Of a stretch of 44,970 nt of DNA, positions 1-8,624 are shown piece by piece. Within the stretch, counting starts at the first letter, position 1; every line of letters starts with the position of its first letter. Position numbers and translations under genes: made by a program. The stretch spans positions 1-44,970 of the forward strand of contig JAFZWE010000005.1 of assembly GCA_017617445.1 (NCBI GenBank), given 5' to 3'. Source of the stretch: Bacteroidales bacterium (GTDB lineage: Bacteria > Bacteroidota > Bacteroidia > Bacteroidales > WCHB1-69). Below the pieces are notes generated by a model. That model searched no databases. It saw only the letters and a program-made list of their open reading frames with translations, and was not told where the DNA came from.

Positions 1-413
1 ACTCAACACAATACAAAAACAAAGTGGTAGTCAATCACGAAAGCAAGACCATCCAAGCGCAACGTGACCTGCTGGATTCAGCTGTTCAGGAAAAATGGCT
101 GAAAAGTGTGGCCAAAAGACATATTACCGAACGAGCTGAAACCTTGTCTGAAGCCTTGCTCTTGCCGTATAACAAGCTCTACATCCGAAGTCAGAAAAGG
201 AAATGGGGTAACTGTTCATCCGAAAAAAACATCTCCATCAACTGGCGATTGATAAAGGCCCCTGAATTTGTCATTGACTATGTTATCACTCATGAGCTGT
301 GCCACACCGTCATCATGAAACACAACGCTCATTTCTATACCCTGCTCCGTTCCCATTGTCCCGATGGCGAGGCGGCACAGGCGTGGCTGGACAAGTACGG
401 AAATAGTTTGTAG
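1..413 (+). CDS. YgjP-type (DUF45, SprT-like) zinc metallopeptidase, 5' truncated by window edge
   Basis: The reading frame is open from base 3, so the true start lies left of the window and only the C-terminal part is visible. Counted from the GTG at 24, residues 90-94 read HELCH and a third histidine is at 100. This is the HExxH plus H arrangement of YgjP-like predicted metalloproteases. The preceding stretch with the motif RKWGNCSS is also typical of this family. Family members are about 230 residues, so roughly 40% is missing. The gene converges on porZ with a gap of about 50 bp. The biological substrate of the family is not established. Family assignment is confident; the 5' end is unknown. 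Confidence 0.85.
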   Translation, partial: STQYKNKVVVNHESKTIQAQRDLLDSAVQEKWLKSVAKRHITERAETLSEALLLPYNKLYIRSQKRKWGNCSSEKNISINWRLIKAPEFVIDYVITHELCHTVIMKHNAHFYTLLRSHCPDGEAAQAWLDKYGNSL

Positions 414-466
414 AGTAAAAACGTTTTCATCCCCACAACGGCATAAAGCCACACCTTTTTGTTCTC

Positions 467-2779
467 TCAATGGATGAACAAAAACTTGGCCACATTTTTC
501 ATTTTGCCGGTGGTGTCTGAAGAAAAAACAAAATAAACGCCGGTGGCAGGCCGCTGGCCGTAGAAATCCTTGCCGTCCCAGGTCAGTTCGCCGCCGTTGG
601 CATACCCCTGCCAAACCAGATTGCCGGCCGCGTCCGCAATTTTGCAAAATGAGTTCTCCATCAATCCGGTAACAGCGATCAACCCATGGTATGTTTCCCT
701 CACGGGATTCGGGAACACCATCACGTGCTCATATTTCTCCGACCCCTCGGTGGCCGTGCCGCGATAAGAGACCAGCCCTTCGTCGGTGGCGAAAAACACC
801 TCCCCTGTTTTTCTTTGTATCTTGATGTCCAATATGCGGTTGGACAACAGCGGGGAATCTTCTGCCGTGAAATGGAGCAACTGTTTCTTTCCGTCAGCGG
901 AAATGAGAAATACCCCCGATTTGGCGGTTCCCACCCATTTGCGGTTGCCATCATCCACCTCAATACACGTAACTTCTTCAAATTCAAAAAGATTTTGCCA
1001 GTGATTCATCTGTTCAATCAGAATATTCTGCGGCTGGGCTTCTCCGGAAAAAACCTGCGACGGACTGTAAATGACCTTTATCCCCAGATTACAACCGATC
1101 CACATCTGCCCGTTTTTGTCCTCGGTAATGCAATTGACAGAAGTGGTTTCAATATTGGCGGCAATGTTCATGTTCAACCGCGTGATGCGGTCATCCGACG
1201 GAGTGGAAATAGTTCCCCTGTCGTCCAGAACCACGACAGTGTTGGGGTTGCGTGGCATCACCACCCATTTATAATTTCTGGAGTCCACATAAACCTGACC
1301 CATGAGGGTGGAAGTACCTGAAATGAATGAGGAGAGCGGGAATGTCGCCCATGTATCATCGGTTTTGAGCACAGCCAACGGGACATTAGAGTAACAGCAC
1401 GATACCCACAAGTTTCCATAGTGGTCAAAACAAAGCCCGCCGATTCTGGCCTCGGAGGTGTCTTGTGATACCAAAGGACTGTTGAAACGGTTATAAACCG
1501 TTTCCAGGGTACCGCCTGAATATTTGGCCAGGCCTGACCAAAACGTACCGCCATAAATCTCCTGGCTATTGCGGGGATTCACTGCCACACATATCAAATC
1601 GTACGCCTCAAACAGTTCCGGATTATCTTTTTGCAACACATTGTGCCATGAATTTTCTGAAAAATAGGCCATATCCGGCTTATTCCAACTGTTAGCCCAA
1701 GTGGCTGACACTCCGCCAGGAGCCACTGCCAATACCCCATCACAATAGTCCATTGAGAAAACAGATGGCTGGAAAGGCCCGTCGTATTCCTTCAAATTCA
1801 CCGTGTACCACTCTCGTGAAATTTCAACAAGACCATTGTTGTCATCCGCCACCCACAACCAGTCGCCGTCAAAAGCGACATCCTGTACGTTTTGCCAGGA
1901 ATAGACATCCTGAACCGGTGAATAAAAAATCAGGCTTTCATCCGTATCATACACCACCACGCCATTCCACATGCCCACAAGCAACTCATTTCCACGAGTG
2001 GCAATGGCTCGGATGGGGGATTGTTCAATTCCCGAACGCGTCCAATGTTCCCCGTCGTAATAATACAATGTATCATGTTCATTCCCAGTCCTTTTCAACA
2101 CACACAACCGCTCCTGCCATACGCACATATCTGCCACATTGCTGTTGCCCATCTCCCCTTCCTTCTCCCACGTAGAGAAATCCGCAAGGGCAATGTTATT
2201 TTGAGGGGTGGCGTACACGCCTGTCGTTGATGCAAGTATGAACTTCCCATCAAAACACTCTATATCATTCACTTCAATATTCGCATTTCCCATCTGGGTG
2301 TACCATGTGTCCTGCACCAGCAGCGTGGAAAGGTCAATGATGACCACACCAAACGAACAAGCAAGGTACAGAAGACCTTCACTGACCATCATGTTGTGGA
2401 TGCTTTTTGTACCCGACATGGACTTATTCTTAATATCCGGAACATTTACCAATTTGCCGTCCCGGATGAAATCAAGATTGGAATTGTCGTATGCCACAAC
2501 CAGATAGCCAGAATGCTGGTCGTAAAAAATACGGGAGATCCGGGTTTCGGAGAGGCCATCCACTTTGGACCACGTACCGACTTCCTTTTCTGCCTTATCA
2601 TAAAAGAGCAACCCATTGTCGGAAGCGGCATACACCATTTCCGGTGTGACAGCCACAGAATGGACGCCATAGTATGACAGGTGGGCACGCCATGAGCCGA
2701 CCGGCAATTGCGCAAAGAGCGGCATTACCCAAAGGCACAAGGCCAATATCATCAATCCTTTGATTTTCATTGTTTTCAT
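467..2779 (-). CDS. porZ: PorZ, type IX secretion system surface protein
   Basis: The 770-residue protein has an N-terminal signal peptide ending near FAQ (about residue 24). Two beta-propeller-like halves follow, with repeated motifs such as NGLLFYD, DGLSE and GLVSY, and a C-terminal T9SS sorting-type domain starts near residue 682 at FPNPVRET. This order matches PorZ, which in Porphyromonas acts on the cell surface with the attachment complex that joins cargo to anionic lipopolysaccharide. The start ATG overlaps the stop of the upstream permease gene by 4 nt (ATGA), so the two are probably translated together after rbfA. Length and domain order agree with the family. Assignment is by recognised sequence pattern, not by a search. 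Confidence 0.88.
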   Translation of the reverse strand: MKTMKIKGLMILALCLWVMPLFAQLPVGSWRAHLSYYGVHSVAVTPEMVYAASDNGLLFYDKAEKEVGTWSKVDGLSETRISRIFYDQHSGYLVVAYDNSNLDFIRDGKLVNVPDIKNKSMSGTKSIHNMMVSEGLLYLACSFGVVIIDLSTLLVQDTWYTQMGNANIEVNDIECFDGKFILASTTGVYATPQNNIALADFSTWEKEGEMGNSNVADMCVWQERLCVLKRTGNEHDTLYYYDGEHWTRSGIEQSPIRAIATRGNELLVGMWNGVVVYDTDESLIFYSPVQDVYSWQNVQDVAFDGDWLWVADDNNGLVEISREWYTVNLKEYDGPFQPSVFSMDYCDGVLAVAPGGVSATWANSWNKPDMAYFSENSWHNVLQKDNPELFEAYDLICVAVNPRNSQEIYGGTFWSGLAKYSGGTLETVYNRFNSPLVSQDTSEARIGGLCFDHYGNLWVSCCYSNVPLAVLKTDDTWATFPLSSFISGTSTLMGQVYVDSRNYKWVVMPRNPNTVVVLDDRGTISTPSDDRITRLNMNIAANIETTSVNCITEDKNGQMWIGCNLGIKVIYSPSQVFSGEAQPQNILIEQMNHWQNLFEFEEVTCIEVDDGNRKWVGTAKSGVFLISADGKKQLLHFTAEDSPLLSNRILDIKIQRKTGEVFFATDEGLVSYRGTATEGSEKYEHVMVFPNPVRETYHGLIAVTGLMENSFCKIADAAGNLVWQGYANGGELTWDGKDFYGQRPATGVYFVFSSDTTGKMKNVAKFLFIH

Positions 2780-4044
2780 AATTTTGAAGTATCACGAACC
2801 CTGCCCGCAGGAATGGCGGAAGCCAGCAAGCTGATGACAAAAATCAGGACAAACACGATGAGAAAATCCATCGCATCCATTCTTACAGGATAATAATCAA
2901 TAACATAGCTTCCGGTACCATCACCAATTTTCACCCAATGGAAAGTTTGCTGCAGCAAGCAGACCACACCGCCCAACACCATGCCCAGCACTCCTCCTAC
3001 AAAAGAGATGAACATCCCCTCCAATACGAAAATCCCGCGTATCAAAGAACTATCGGCGCCCAAATAGCGCAACACCACAATCTCCTCCTTTTTTTCAATG
3101 ATAATCATGGCCAAAGTGCCGACAATATTAAAGATGGCAATAAAAAGGATGAAGGCAAGGATGATGAAAATGACCAGTTTTTCCGAATGCACCGTTTTAA
3201 ACAGCAGTTCTTCCTGCTGGAAACGATTTTTCACATGGTATTGCTTGCCGACAATCTTTTCAATTTCCGGCTGGAGCTGATCCATATGGGCAGAAGGGTC
3301 AAGGAAAACCTCCACGGAGGTCATAGCTCCCTCATACGACATAAGGCTGCGGGCGAAGTCAATGGAGCAGAACAGATAGCGGGCATCATACTCTGTCTGG
3401 GACTCAAAGACCCCGCCGGGTATCAGGTATTTCTTTGTCAGGTCCTTTTCCCGGGCGAGGGCACGGCTTTGCCGCTGTGGGTAATAGAGTTTGATGGTTT
3501 CCTGGGAATTGAGATTCAGCCGCAGAGTGCCGGCCGCACGAGACCCCATCACACCGCAGTCGCCAGGTTCATACACCGCGTTGAGGTACTCGTCCACCTG
3601 GGGTTCCTCTGTGTGGAACTGAAAACTACCGTCTATCAGCATTTTGTCAAAACCACCGGCGGCAATGTAATTCTCGCTCACCCCTTTCAGTTCAATCAAA
3701 TGCTGACTTTCGCCATACTCTATCAGCACCAAGTCGGAAACCACCTCCTCCACCGCCTTCACGCCCTTGAGAGCCCGCAACCGGTCTGCCGGAAATGTAT
3801 CCACCCCAAACGACTTACCCTGCACCGCAGTGATCTTGAAATCGGGATTGAAATCGTTGAATGAATTCACCACCACATCCTCCATCCCATTGAACACCGA
3901 CAGCACAATCACCAGAGCAGCAGTGCCGGAAAGCACCCCCACCATTGAAATGACAGAAATGATATTGACAATGCCGTGCTTTTTTTTGGAAAAAAAGTGG
4001 CGCCATGCAATAAAAAAAGCCGATCTGAACCGTCCTGTCTTCAA
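2776..4044 (-). CDS. LolC/LolE-family (FtsX-like) ABC transporter permease
   Basis: The 422-residue protein has one N-terminal membrane segment (about 20-50), a large periplasmic MacB-PCD-like domain (about 50-285) and three C-terminal membrane segments (about 290-316, 338-362 and 392-411) forming the FtsX domain. This is the LolC/LolE layout. In the Lol system this permease extracts lipoproteins from the inner membrane for transport to the outer membrane, powered by LolD; no LolD is in the window. The gene sits 3 nt after rbfA and overlaps porZ by 4 nt, suggesting one transcript. LolC and LolE cannot be told apart here, so no symbol is given. Confidence 0.85.
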   Translation of the reverse strand: MKTGRFRSAFFIAWRHFFSKKKHGIVNIISVISMVGVLSGTAALVIVLSVFNGMEDVVVNSFNDFNPDFKITAVQGKSFGVDTFPADRLRALKGVKAVEEVVSDLVLIEYGESQHLIELKGVSENYIAAGGFDKMLIDGSFQFHTEEPQVDEYLNAVYEPGDCGVMGSRAAGTLRLNLNSQETIKLYYPQRQSRALAREKDLTKKYLIPGGVFESQTEYDARYLFCSIDFARSLMSYEGAMTSVEVFLDPSAHMDQLQPEIEKIVGKQYHVKNRFQQEELLFKTVHSEKLVIFIILAFILFIAIFNIVGTLAMIIIEKKEEIVVLRYLGADSSLIRGIFVLEGMFISFVGGVLGMVLGGVVCLLQQTFHWVKIGDGTGSYVIDYYPVRMDAMDFLIVFVLIFVISLLASAIPAGRVRDTSKL

Positions 4045-4047
4045 TGC

Positions 4048-4383
4048 CTATTGTTTCAAAAGTCGTTCTATGTTCTCGATATAATCCAAAGAATCGTCAA
4101 TAAAAAACTCCAGTTGCGGGATGATTCGCACCTGGTTGTGGATTTTCTGCCCCAAGCGGTAGCGGATCTCCTTCACATTGGCCCGCACCGCCTTGATCAC
4201 CTCATCATTGTCTTCTGCATTGAAGATGCTGAGATATGAGCGGGCGATGGACAAATCCTTGGTCACCGTCGTCTTGGTGACCGTAATCATGCAGTCATAT
4301 ACATTCGGTCCGTCAAAAAGGAAAATCTCAGCCAGCTCCTTTTTGATCAAATTTGCGGTTTTCTGTTGTCTAATGGAATCCAT
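4048..4383 (-). CDS. rbfA: Ribosome-binding factor A
   Basis: The 111-residue protein has the full length and pattern of RbfA: an N-terminal IRQQKTANLIKKEL helix and a KH-like fold with VTVTKTTVTKDLS-like strands. It ends in the conserved helix carrying VRIIPQLEFFIDDS. RbfA binds the 30S subunit and helps 16S rRNA 5'-end maturation, especially in the cold. It lies 8 nt after the stop of the cargo gene upstream and 3 nt before the LolC/E-type permease, so it may be cotranscribed with both. The ATG at 4383 is the natural start, since the first residues MDSIRQQ match the family N terminus. Confidence 0.93.
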   Translation of the reverse strand: MDSIRQQKTANLIKKELAEIFLFDGPNVYDCMITVTKTTVTKDLSIARSYLSIFNAEDNDEVIKAVRANVKEIRYRLGQKIHNQVRIIPQLEFFIDDSLDYIENIERLLKQ

Positions 4384-4391
4384 ATCAATGA

Positions 4392-6434
4392 TTATTCATG
4401 ACTTGCTTTCACTATTTTCCCTGTGCCCACAACACGGCCTTCATTCATCCAATTTAAGAAAAAAACACCTGATTCCAAATTGGATATATTGATTTTCACA
4501 TCGGCTTCCGTCACGGTTTTGGTGGCGATCCAGCGACCGTTCAGGTCATAAATCCGGATTTCCGCATTCCCATTTCCAAAGAACGGTGCGCCGTCCACAT
4601 ACAGGACATCCTGTGCGGGGTTCGGATACAGGGAGAGCGTGCGAATCTGATGCTCTGTCACAGAGGTGTGGTCAAAAATGGAGTCAATCACGAGAATTGT
4701 ATCGGCGCTGAGCGTGCATTCGTTTTCGTCAGTCAGGCGGACCGTCACGGAGAGTGTGCCGGGGAACTCCATGGCAAGTTCATATTCGCCGTCTTCCATT
4801 TCATAGATCGCATCTGACGGAGCGATATTTATATCATAGGAGTAGTCTTCGTTGTAGTTGTCCACGGCAATGAGCATTTGAATGGTGCCGGTGCCGGGGG
4901 TATCCTCACTGTAGAGGGTGTCTAAAATCTCTATTGTGAGAACGGGAGCCTCCTCTTCGCACTGGATTTCAAAACAGCCGAGGTCAATAAGTCCACCGTT
5001 GATGCGGGGAGCGCCAGCCAGGTCCTCAGCAGGGAACTGGTAGCCGGAGAGGAACATGGTACCGGTATTGCCGGCATCCTTGCAGATGGAAAGGCCCGAC
5101 AAGGTGTAGTCGGCTTCCTGTGCTGTTTCCATATCATCCTCACTGGAGGGGATGCCCAAGATGGTCGTACAGGGATCAAAGAAGGCAATTTCAGAGAGAG
5201 AGACGTTGAGGTTGCCGTCGCCAGCGGGGAGAAAGCCCTCACCGGCAGTGTATTTGCAGACAATGTCGGCGGTCACCTGCTGGGCGGGATCGCTTCCGTT
5301 ATGGGCCACGATAGAATTGAACAAAGTAAAACCACCGGTGCCTCCTGAGATAGCGGAGGCGTTAGGAGCGTCATTGTTGACGAAAGTGCAGTTTACCGCA
5401 CGGTTGGCGCTGCCGGTATTGAAGACACAAGCGCCGGCTGAGGTGGCGGCATTGTGGGCAAACAGGCAGTTGGAGAGGAGCAGGCTGGCAGCATTGTAGC
5501 CATAGACGCCGCCTCCTTGGGTGGCCTGGTTGAAATAGAAGAGACTGTATTCAAATGAATTACTGGCAGAAACGTAGGCCACACCGCCGGGATTCGTGCA
5601 GCTATTGCTGAAGAAATAGCAATATATGAAATGACAGTTGCTTCCGGAACTGATAGCACCGCCACCATAACGTTTGGCTGCGCTGACCGATGTGGTGGCC
5701 GTGCAGGTGTTGCCCTCAAACCAGCATCCTTCGATGTCAGTGTTCATGGTGCCTCCTTCCAAATAAACAGCGCCGCCGCCAGAATTGGCCGCAGTCACCG
5801 TATTATTCTGCAACAGGCTGTACGAAATGGTACTGGAATAGGGGATGTATGCGCCGCCACCATTGGCCAAAGCAACATTTCCAACAATGAAGCAGTTGGT
5901 AATCAAGCTATTGCTTCCCAAATAGATTCCTCCTCCATTTTGATGGTCGGTGTAGCCCATATAGTTGGCGTAGCCCCCGGTGATTGTGAATCCATCCAAC
6001 TGTACATTAGTAGTGTTTTTGCCGTACACCACGTGATAGGCGTTGTCGGTATTGTCCGCGGGCGTATTGTTCACATCCCCACTGAGGATGGTGATATGGT
6101 CAAAATCCCACTCGTCTCCCATACGTTCGTCAATGGAGCTCTCTGTACCGGCAAATCCGCCGAAGAGGCTGACTCCGTCCTTGAGGAGGAAGGAGCGACA
6201 GCGGGCGTTGCTGGTAGTATTGGGGATGACGGAAGTGGGAACGTATGTTCCCTCTGCCACCCAAATCTGGTCGCCGGCTTCAGCGGCATCAATGGCATCC
6301 TGCAAATTCGTGTATGCCGTCTGGCCCGCCCACGCTGTGGAAGAAGCATTCGGTTTCACGTATAAAATTCCCTGTGCCGCCACCTGCATAGCGAACAGCA
6401 CAACCAACACACAAATTGAAACTGTTTTTTTCAT
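4392..6434 (-). CDS. Secreted right-handed beta-helix protein with T9SS type A sorting domain
   Basis: The 680-residue protein has a signal peptide (about 1-20, ending VAAQG). The region at about 25-470 is rich in short repeats such as GGGAYIP, GGGAVYL and NCLFAHN, the pattern of parallel beta-helix (PbH1/polymorphic outer-membrane type) proteins. A beta-sandwich-like segment follows (about 490-590), and a C-terminal sorting domain starts at about residue 603 with YPNPAQDVLY. The sorting domain predicts export through T9SS and attachment to the cell surface. Beta-helices of this kind often bind or cut polysaccharides, but no catalytic residues can be identified, so the role is left open. It precedes rbfA by 8 nt. 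Confidence 0.85.
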   Translation of the reverse strand: MKKTVSICVLVVLFAMQVAAQGILYVKPNASSTAWAGQTAYTNLQDAIDAAEAGDQIWVAEGTYVPTSVIPNTTSNARCRSFLLKDGVSLFGGFAGTESSIDERMGDEWDFDHITILSGDVNNTPADNTDNAYHVVYGKNTTNVQLDGFTITGGYANYMGYTDHQNGGGIYLGSNSLITNCFIVGNVALANGGGAYIPYSSTISYSLLQNNTVTAANSGGGAVYLEGGTMNTDIEGCWFEGNTCTATTSVSAAKRYGGGAISSGSNCHFIYCYFFSNSCTNPGGVAYVSASNSFEYSLFYFNQATQGGGVYGYNAASLLLSNCLFAHNAATSAGACVFNTGSANRAVNCTFVNNDAPNASAISGGTGGFTLFNSIVAHNGSDPAQQVTADIVCKYTAGEGFLPAGDGNLNVSLSEIAFFDPCTTILGIPSSEDDMETAQEADYTLSGLSICKDAGNTGTMFLSGYQFPAEDLAGAPRINGGLIDLGCFEIQCEEEAPVLTIEILDTLYSEDTPGTGTIQMLIAVDNYNEDYSYDINIAPSDAIYEMEDGEYELAMEFPGTLSVTVRLTDENECTLSADTILVIDSIFDHTSVTEHQIRTLSLYPNPAQDVLYVDGAPFFGNGNAEIRIYDLNGRWIATKTVTEADVKINISNLESGVFFLNWMNEGRVVGTGKIVKASHE

Positions 6435-6482
6435 TTAGATTGAATTTATAAAATATTGATAATAAGTTTATTTATTTTAATA

Positions 6483-7022
6483 TCATTGTTGTTTTCCAAT
6501 ATTTTCCTCCACCATTTCTTTCAAATAGGCGATGACCTCGGGTTCTTGGATGGAGATGCCGTCGAGGGCTTCGTTCACCTCATCCGTATCAAAAGTGTAC
6601 TCGGTTTCATTGTCCTTATAGTGGAAGATGAAGTGGATGTCGGGGTAGGCGGAGGCGGTGAGCACCACGGTACCGGCGAGGTCGCCCATGGGCGGTCGGT
6701 CGAGGTGGGTGAGACCGAACACGGCGGTGACGGTCGTACCCTTGCCCTTTTCCGATTGAATGTCGAGGCTTCCGCCGGTCTGCTCGGTGTTCTGTTTGAG
6801 CAGGGGCAGTCCGAGACCCACCTTGCGGGTGGTGCGGGTGGTGAAGAAGGGGTTGATGACTTTCTGCACGGTCTCAGCGTCCATACCGCATCCGTTGTCG
6901 ATGAAGCGGAGGGTGAGCGTGTCGGCGGCCGCATCCTCCAGCACTTCGAGGGTCACCTCGGAGGCACCGGCGCGGGTGGAGTTCTGCAGAATGTCCATAA
7001 TGTGCATGGAGAGGTCTTTCAT
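6483..7022 (-). CDS. Stand-alone HATPase domain protein (histidine-kinase-like ATPase)
   Basis: The 179-residue protein carries GHKL ATPase motifs: the N box near residue 14 (DILQNSTRAGAS), the G1 box DNGCGMD at 42-48, and the G2 region VGLGLPL near 68-74. It has no histidine phosphorylation domain and no sensor, and ends in a C-terminal extension of about 60 residues. Similar ATPases occur in accessory gene sets with DRTGG and PHP proteins near [FeFe]-hydrogenase genes (family knowledge), which fits the DRTGG and PHP genes upstream on the same strand. Here a restriction-modification pair separates it from them. Its GC-rich codon use matches those two genes, not the intervening pair. Its substrate is unknown. 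Confidence 0.85.
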   Translation of the reverse strand: MKDLSMHIMDILQNSTRAGASEVTLEVLEDAAADTLTLRFIDNGCGMDAETVQKVINPFFTTRTTRKVGLGLPLLKQNTEQTGGSLDIQSEKGKGTTVTAVFGLTHLDRPPMGDLAGTVVLTASAYPDIHFIFHYKDNETEYTFDTDEVNEALDGISIQEPEVIAYLKEMVEENIGKQQ

Positions 7023-7025
7023 GGG

Positions 7026-7040
7026 AATTGAAAATTGAAA
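7026..7040. repeat. Left copy of 15-nt inverted repeat flanking the restriction-modification pair
   Basis: The sequence AATTGAAAATTGAAA occurs here on the plus strand, just before the HATPase start codon. Its exact reverse complement is at 8630-8644. A degenerate second unit (GTGAAAATTGAAAAG) follows at 7043-7055. The restriction-modification pair lies between the two copies. The repeat is AT-rich and simple, so chance or a general intergenic repeat family is possible. Confidence 0.7.
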
Positions 7041-7059
7041 GGTGAAAATTGAAAAGAAT

Positions 7060-7890
7060 TTATACTATAGGTGTTACTTTCTGATACAAATTAGGAAGAC
7101 AATTCTTACGCATTCTGAATTTTGTACCATGATTATGTCCTGTTCGGGCATCAAAATCCACTAATATATTACCCCTTTCCAATTCTTTTAAGAATCCCTC
7201 AAAACTGAAATCCTGTAACATTAAAACTTTATTATAATGAAAGTACTCTTTGCCGTTTTCCTTCTTCACTTCGGCTTGAACATAAAAGCAATTCAATAAT
7301 TTTGTCCTTGCTTTGCTTGATAAATCATCAAAGCCCCAGTAGGGCTGGGGATTAAGCTCCTTTAATCCCATATTGCGTTTTATCTTGGACAACCATGCGT
7401 GGTGTTTTGCTGACACTTTTTTTGAATTGAAAGAAATTTTGATTTTTTCTTCTTTTCTGTCAATTTTTACAATGAATCCACGATCACTATAAGCTCCCGC
7501 ATGGATTGTTTGCCTAAAACTCATTTCTGTTGTTGGATATTTTTTTCCCGCTTCCTTATGCTTCCATCCATAACAAGGTAATAGTAGTTGTGGAATAAAA
7601 CCTATTGCACGAGGAGAAGGTTCAGTATGAAACATTGTTGTTAGTGAGGAAGTATTACCTCTTTGTGATTTTAATTCCCATTCAGCTGCATTTGGGATAG
7701 GCAAATTATTCTCTTTAATACCCAAAAGATCTTCAAGAATGTTACCTACTGCACCATCATTTTTTCCTCGATAGTTTTCTATCCATCCCATTGCTTCAAT
7801 CTTTTTGAATTCAGCTATGAGTTTAGGTTTTGACCATGTTCGAATTTTAGAATTCAAATTCTCCTTGTTTTGTTTCTGTTTTTTTAGCAT
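7060..7890 (-). CDS. Type II restriction endonuclease, MvaI/BcnI family
   Basis: From the ATG at 7890 the protein has 276 residues. A conserved block at about 44-78 contains GAVGNILEDLLG, PIPNAAEWELK and SQRG. The ELK at 72-74 with the upstream ED at 53-54 fits the PD-(D/E)XK nuclease core as seen in MvaI and BcnI. Later SFRQTIHAG and EPSPRA also match the family. MvaI and BcnI cut CCWGG and CCSGG; which site this enzyme uses cannot be read from the sequence. The frame stays open upstream to 7953, but 7890 is preferred because AAAGGAAA lies just before it and the overlap with the methyltransferase falls to 44 nt. Base composition is much more AT-rich than the flanking genes, suggesting transfer. 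Confidence 0.85.
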   Translation of the reverse strand: MLKKQKQNKENLNSKIRTWSKPKLIAEFKKIEAMGWIENYRGKNDGAVGNILEDLLGIKENNLPIPNAAEWELKSQRGNTSSLTTMFHTEPSPRAIGFIPQLLLPCYGWKHKEAGKKYPTTEMSFRQTIHAGAYSDRGFIVKIDRKEEKIKISFNSKKVSAKHHAWLSKIKRNMGLKELNPQPYWGFDDLSSKARTKLLNCFYVQAEVKKENGKEYFHYNKVLMLQDFSFEGFLKELERGNILVDFDARTGHNHGTKFRMRKNCLPNLYQKVTPIV

Positions 7891-8611
7891 ACACTTTTCC
7901 TTTAATTCTATTTTCAGCCATTGTACAATAATCGGGAGATAACTCAATTCCAATGTATTGTCTATTATTCTTTATTGCTGCAACTGCTGTTGTGCCACTG
8001 CCCATAAAAGGGTCTAGTATTATTTGCGCATTTGTTGAGGATATTATTCTATCAATCAATGCGACTGGAAATGGAGCAGGGTGATCGTTTTTCATTTCCT
8101 GGGTAAATTCCCATACATCACCATATGCATTTGCTTTGGGGATCAATTTGAAATCATGTTTGGCAATTAGATAAATCACTTCATATGTGGGCAAAAAATA
8201 ACCAGGATTAAAATTTATACCCCCTTTTCTGCGCCAAATAATAATTTGACGTACAGGGAGATCTTTTACAATCTCGCTACGATCTTGTAAAAGACCAGCC
8301 TGAACCCTCCATTTGTGATTATAAAATATTGCTCCATCATCTTTTAATAAACGCCACATTTCCATTAAGCAATCATGTTGCCAGTCATTGTATTTGTCAA
8401 TTGGCATATTGTCATTATAATGAGAATAGCCATTCTGCAAAGCTGCATTTGCCCATTTTCCACTTGTAGTGCAGGGTTTCATTCCGTTGCCAGTGGAATT
8501 TTTTAGATTGTAAGGAGGTGAAGTAACCACCAAATCCACACACTTATCTGGCATTTGACGCATTACTTCCAAGCAATCACCGCATATGATTTTATTTACA
8601 TAATTATTCAT
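7847..8611 (-). CDS. DNA methyltransferase, probably N4-cytosine, of the restriction-modification pair
   Basis: The 254-residue protein starts MNNYVNK at 8611; the longer TTG start at 8635 would run into the PHP gene and is less likely. The catalytic motif TSPPYN is at residues 30-35 and the SAM-binding motif DPFMGSGTT at about 200-208, which is the beta-class order. SPPY rather than DPPY favours N4-cytosine methylation, as in M.MvaI and M.BcnI, and this agrees with the MvaI/BcnI-type nuclease overlapping its 3' end. It should protect the host DNA from that nuclease. The gene starts 13 nt after the PHP stop and is AT-rich like its partner. No C (controller) protein gene is seen. Confidence 0.88.
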   Translation of the reverse strand: MNNYVNKIICGDCLEVMRQMPDKCVDLVVTSPPYNLKNSTGNGMKPCTTSGKWANAALQNGYSHYNDNMPIDKYNDWQHDCLMEMWRLLKDDGAIFYNHKWRVQAGLLQDRSEIVKDLPVRQIIIWRRKGGINFNPGYFLPTYEVIYLIAKHDFKLIPKANAYGDVWEFTQEMKNDHPAPFPVALIDRIISSTNAQIILDPFMGSGTTAVAAIKNNRQYIGIELSPDYCTMAENRIKGKVYAKKTETKQGEFEF

Positions 8612-8624
8612 ACAAGTGCTATTC

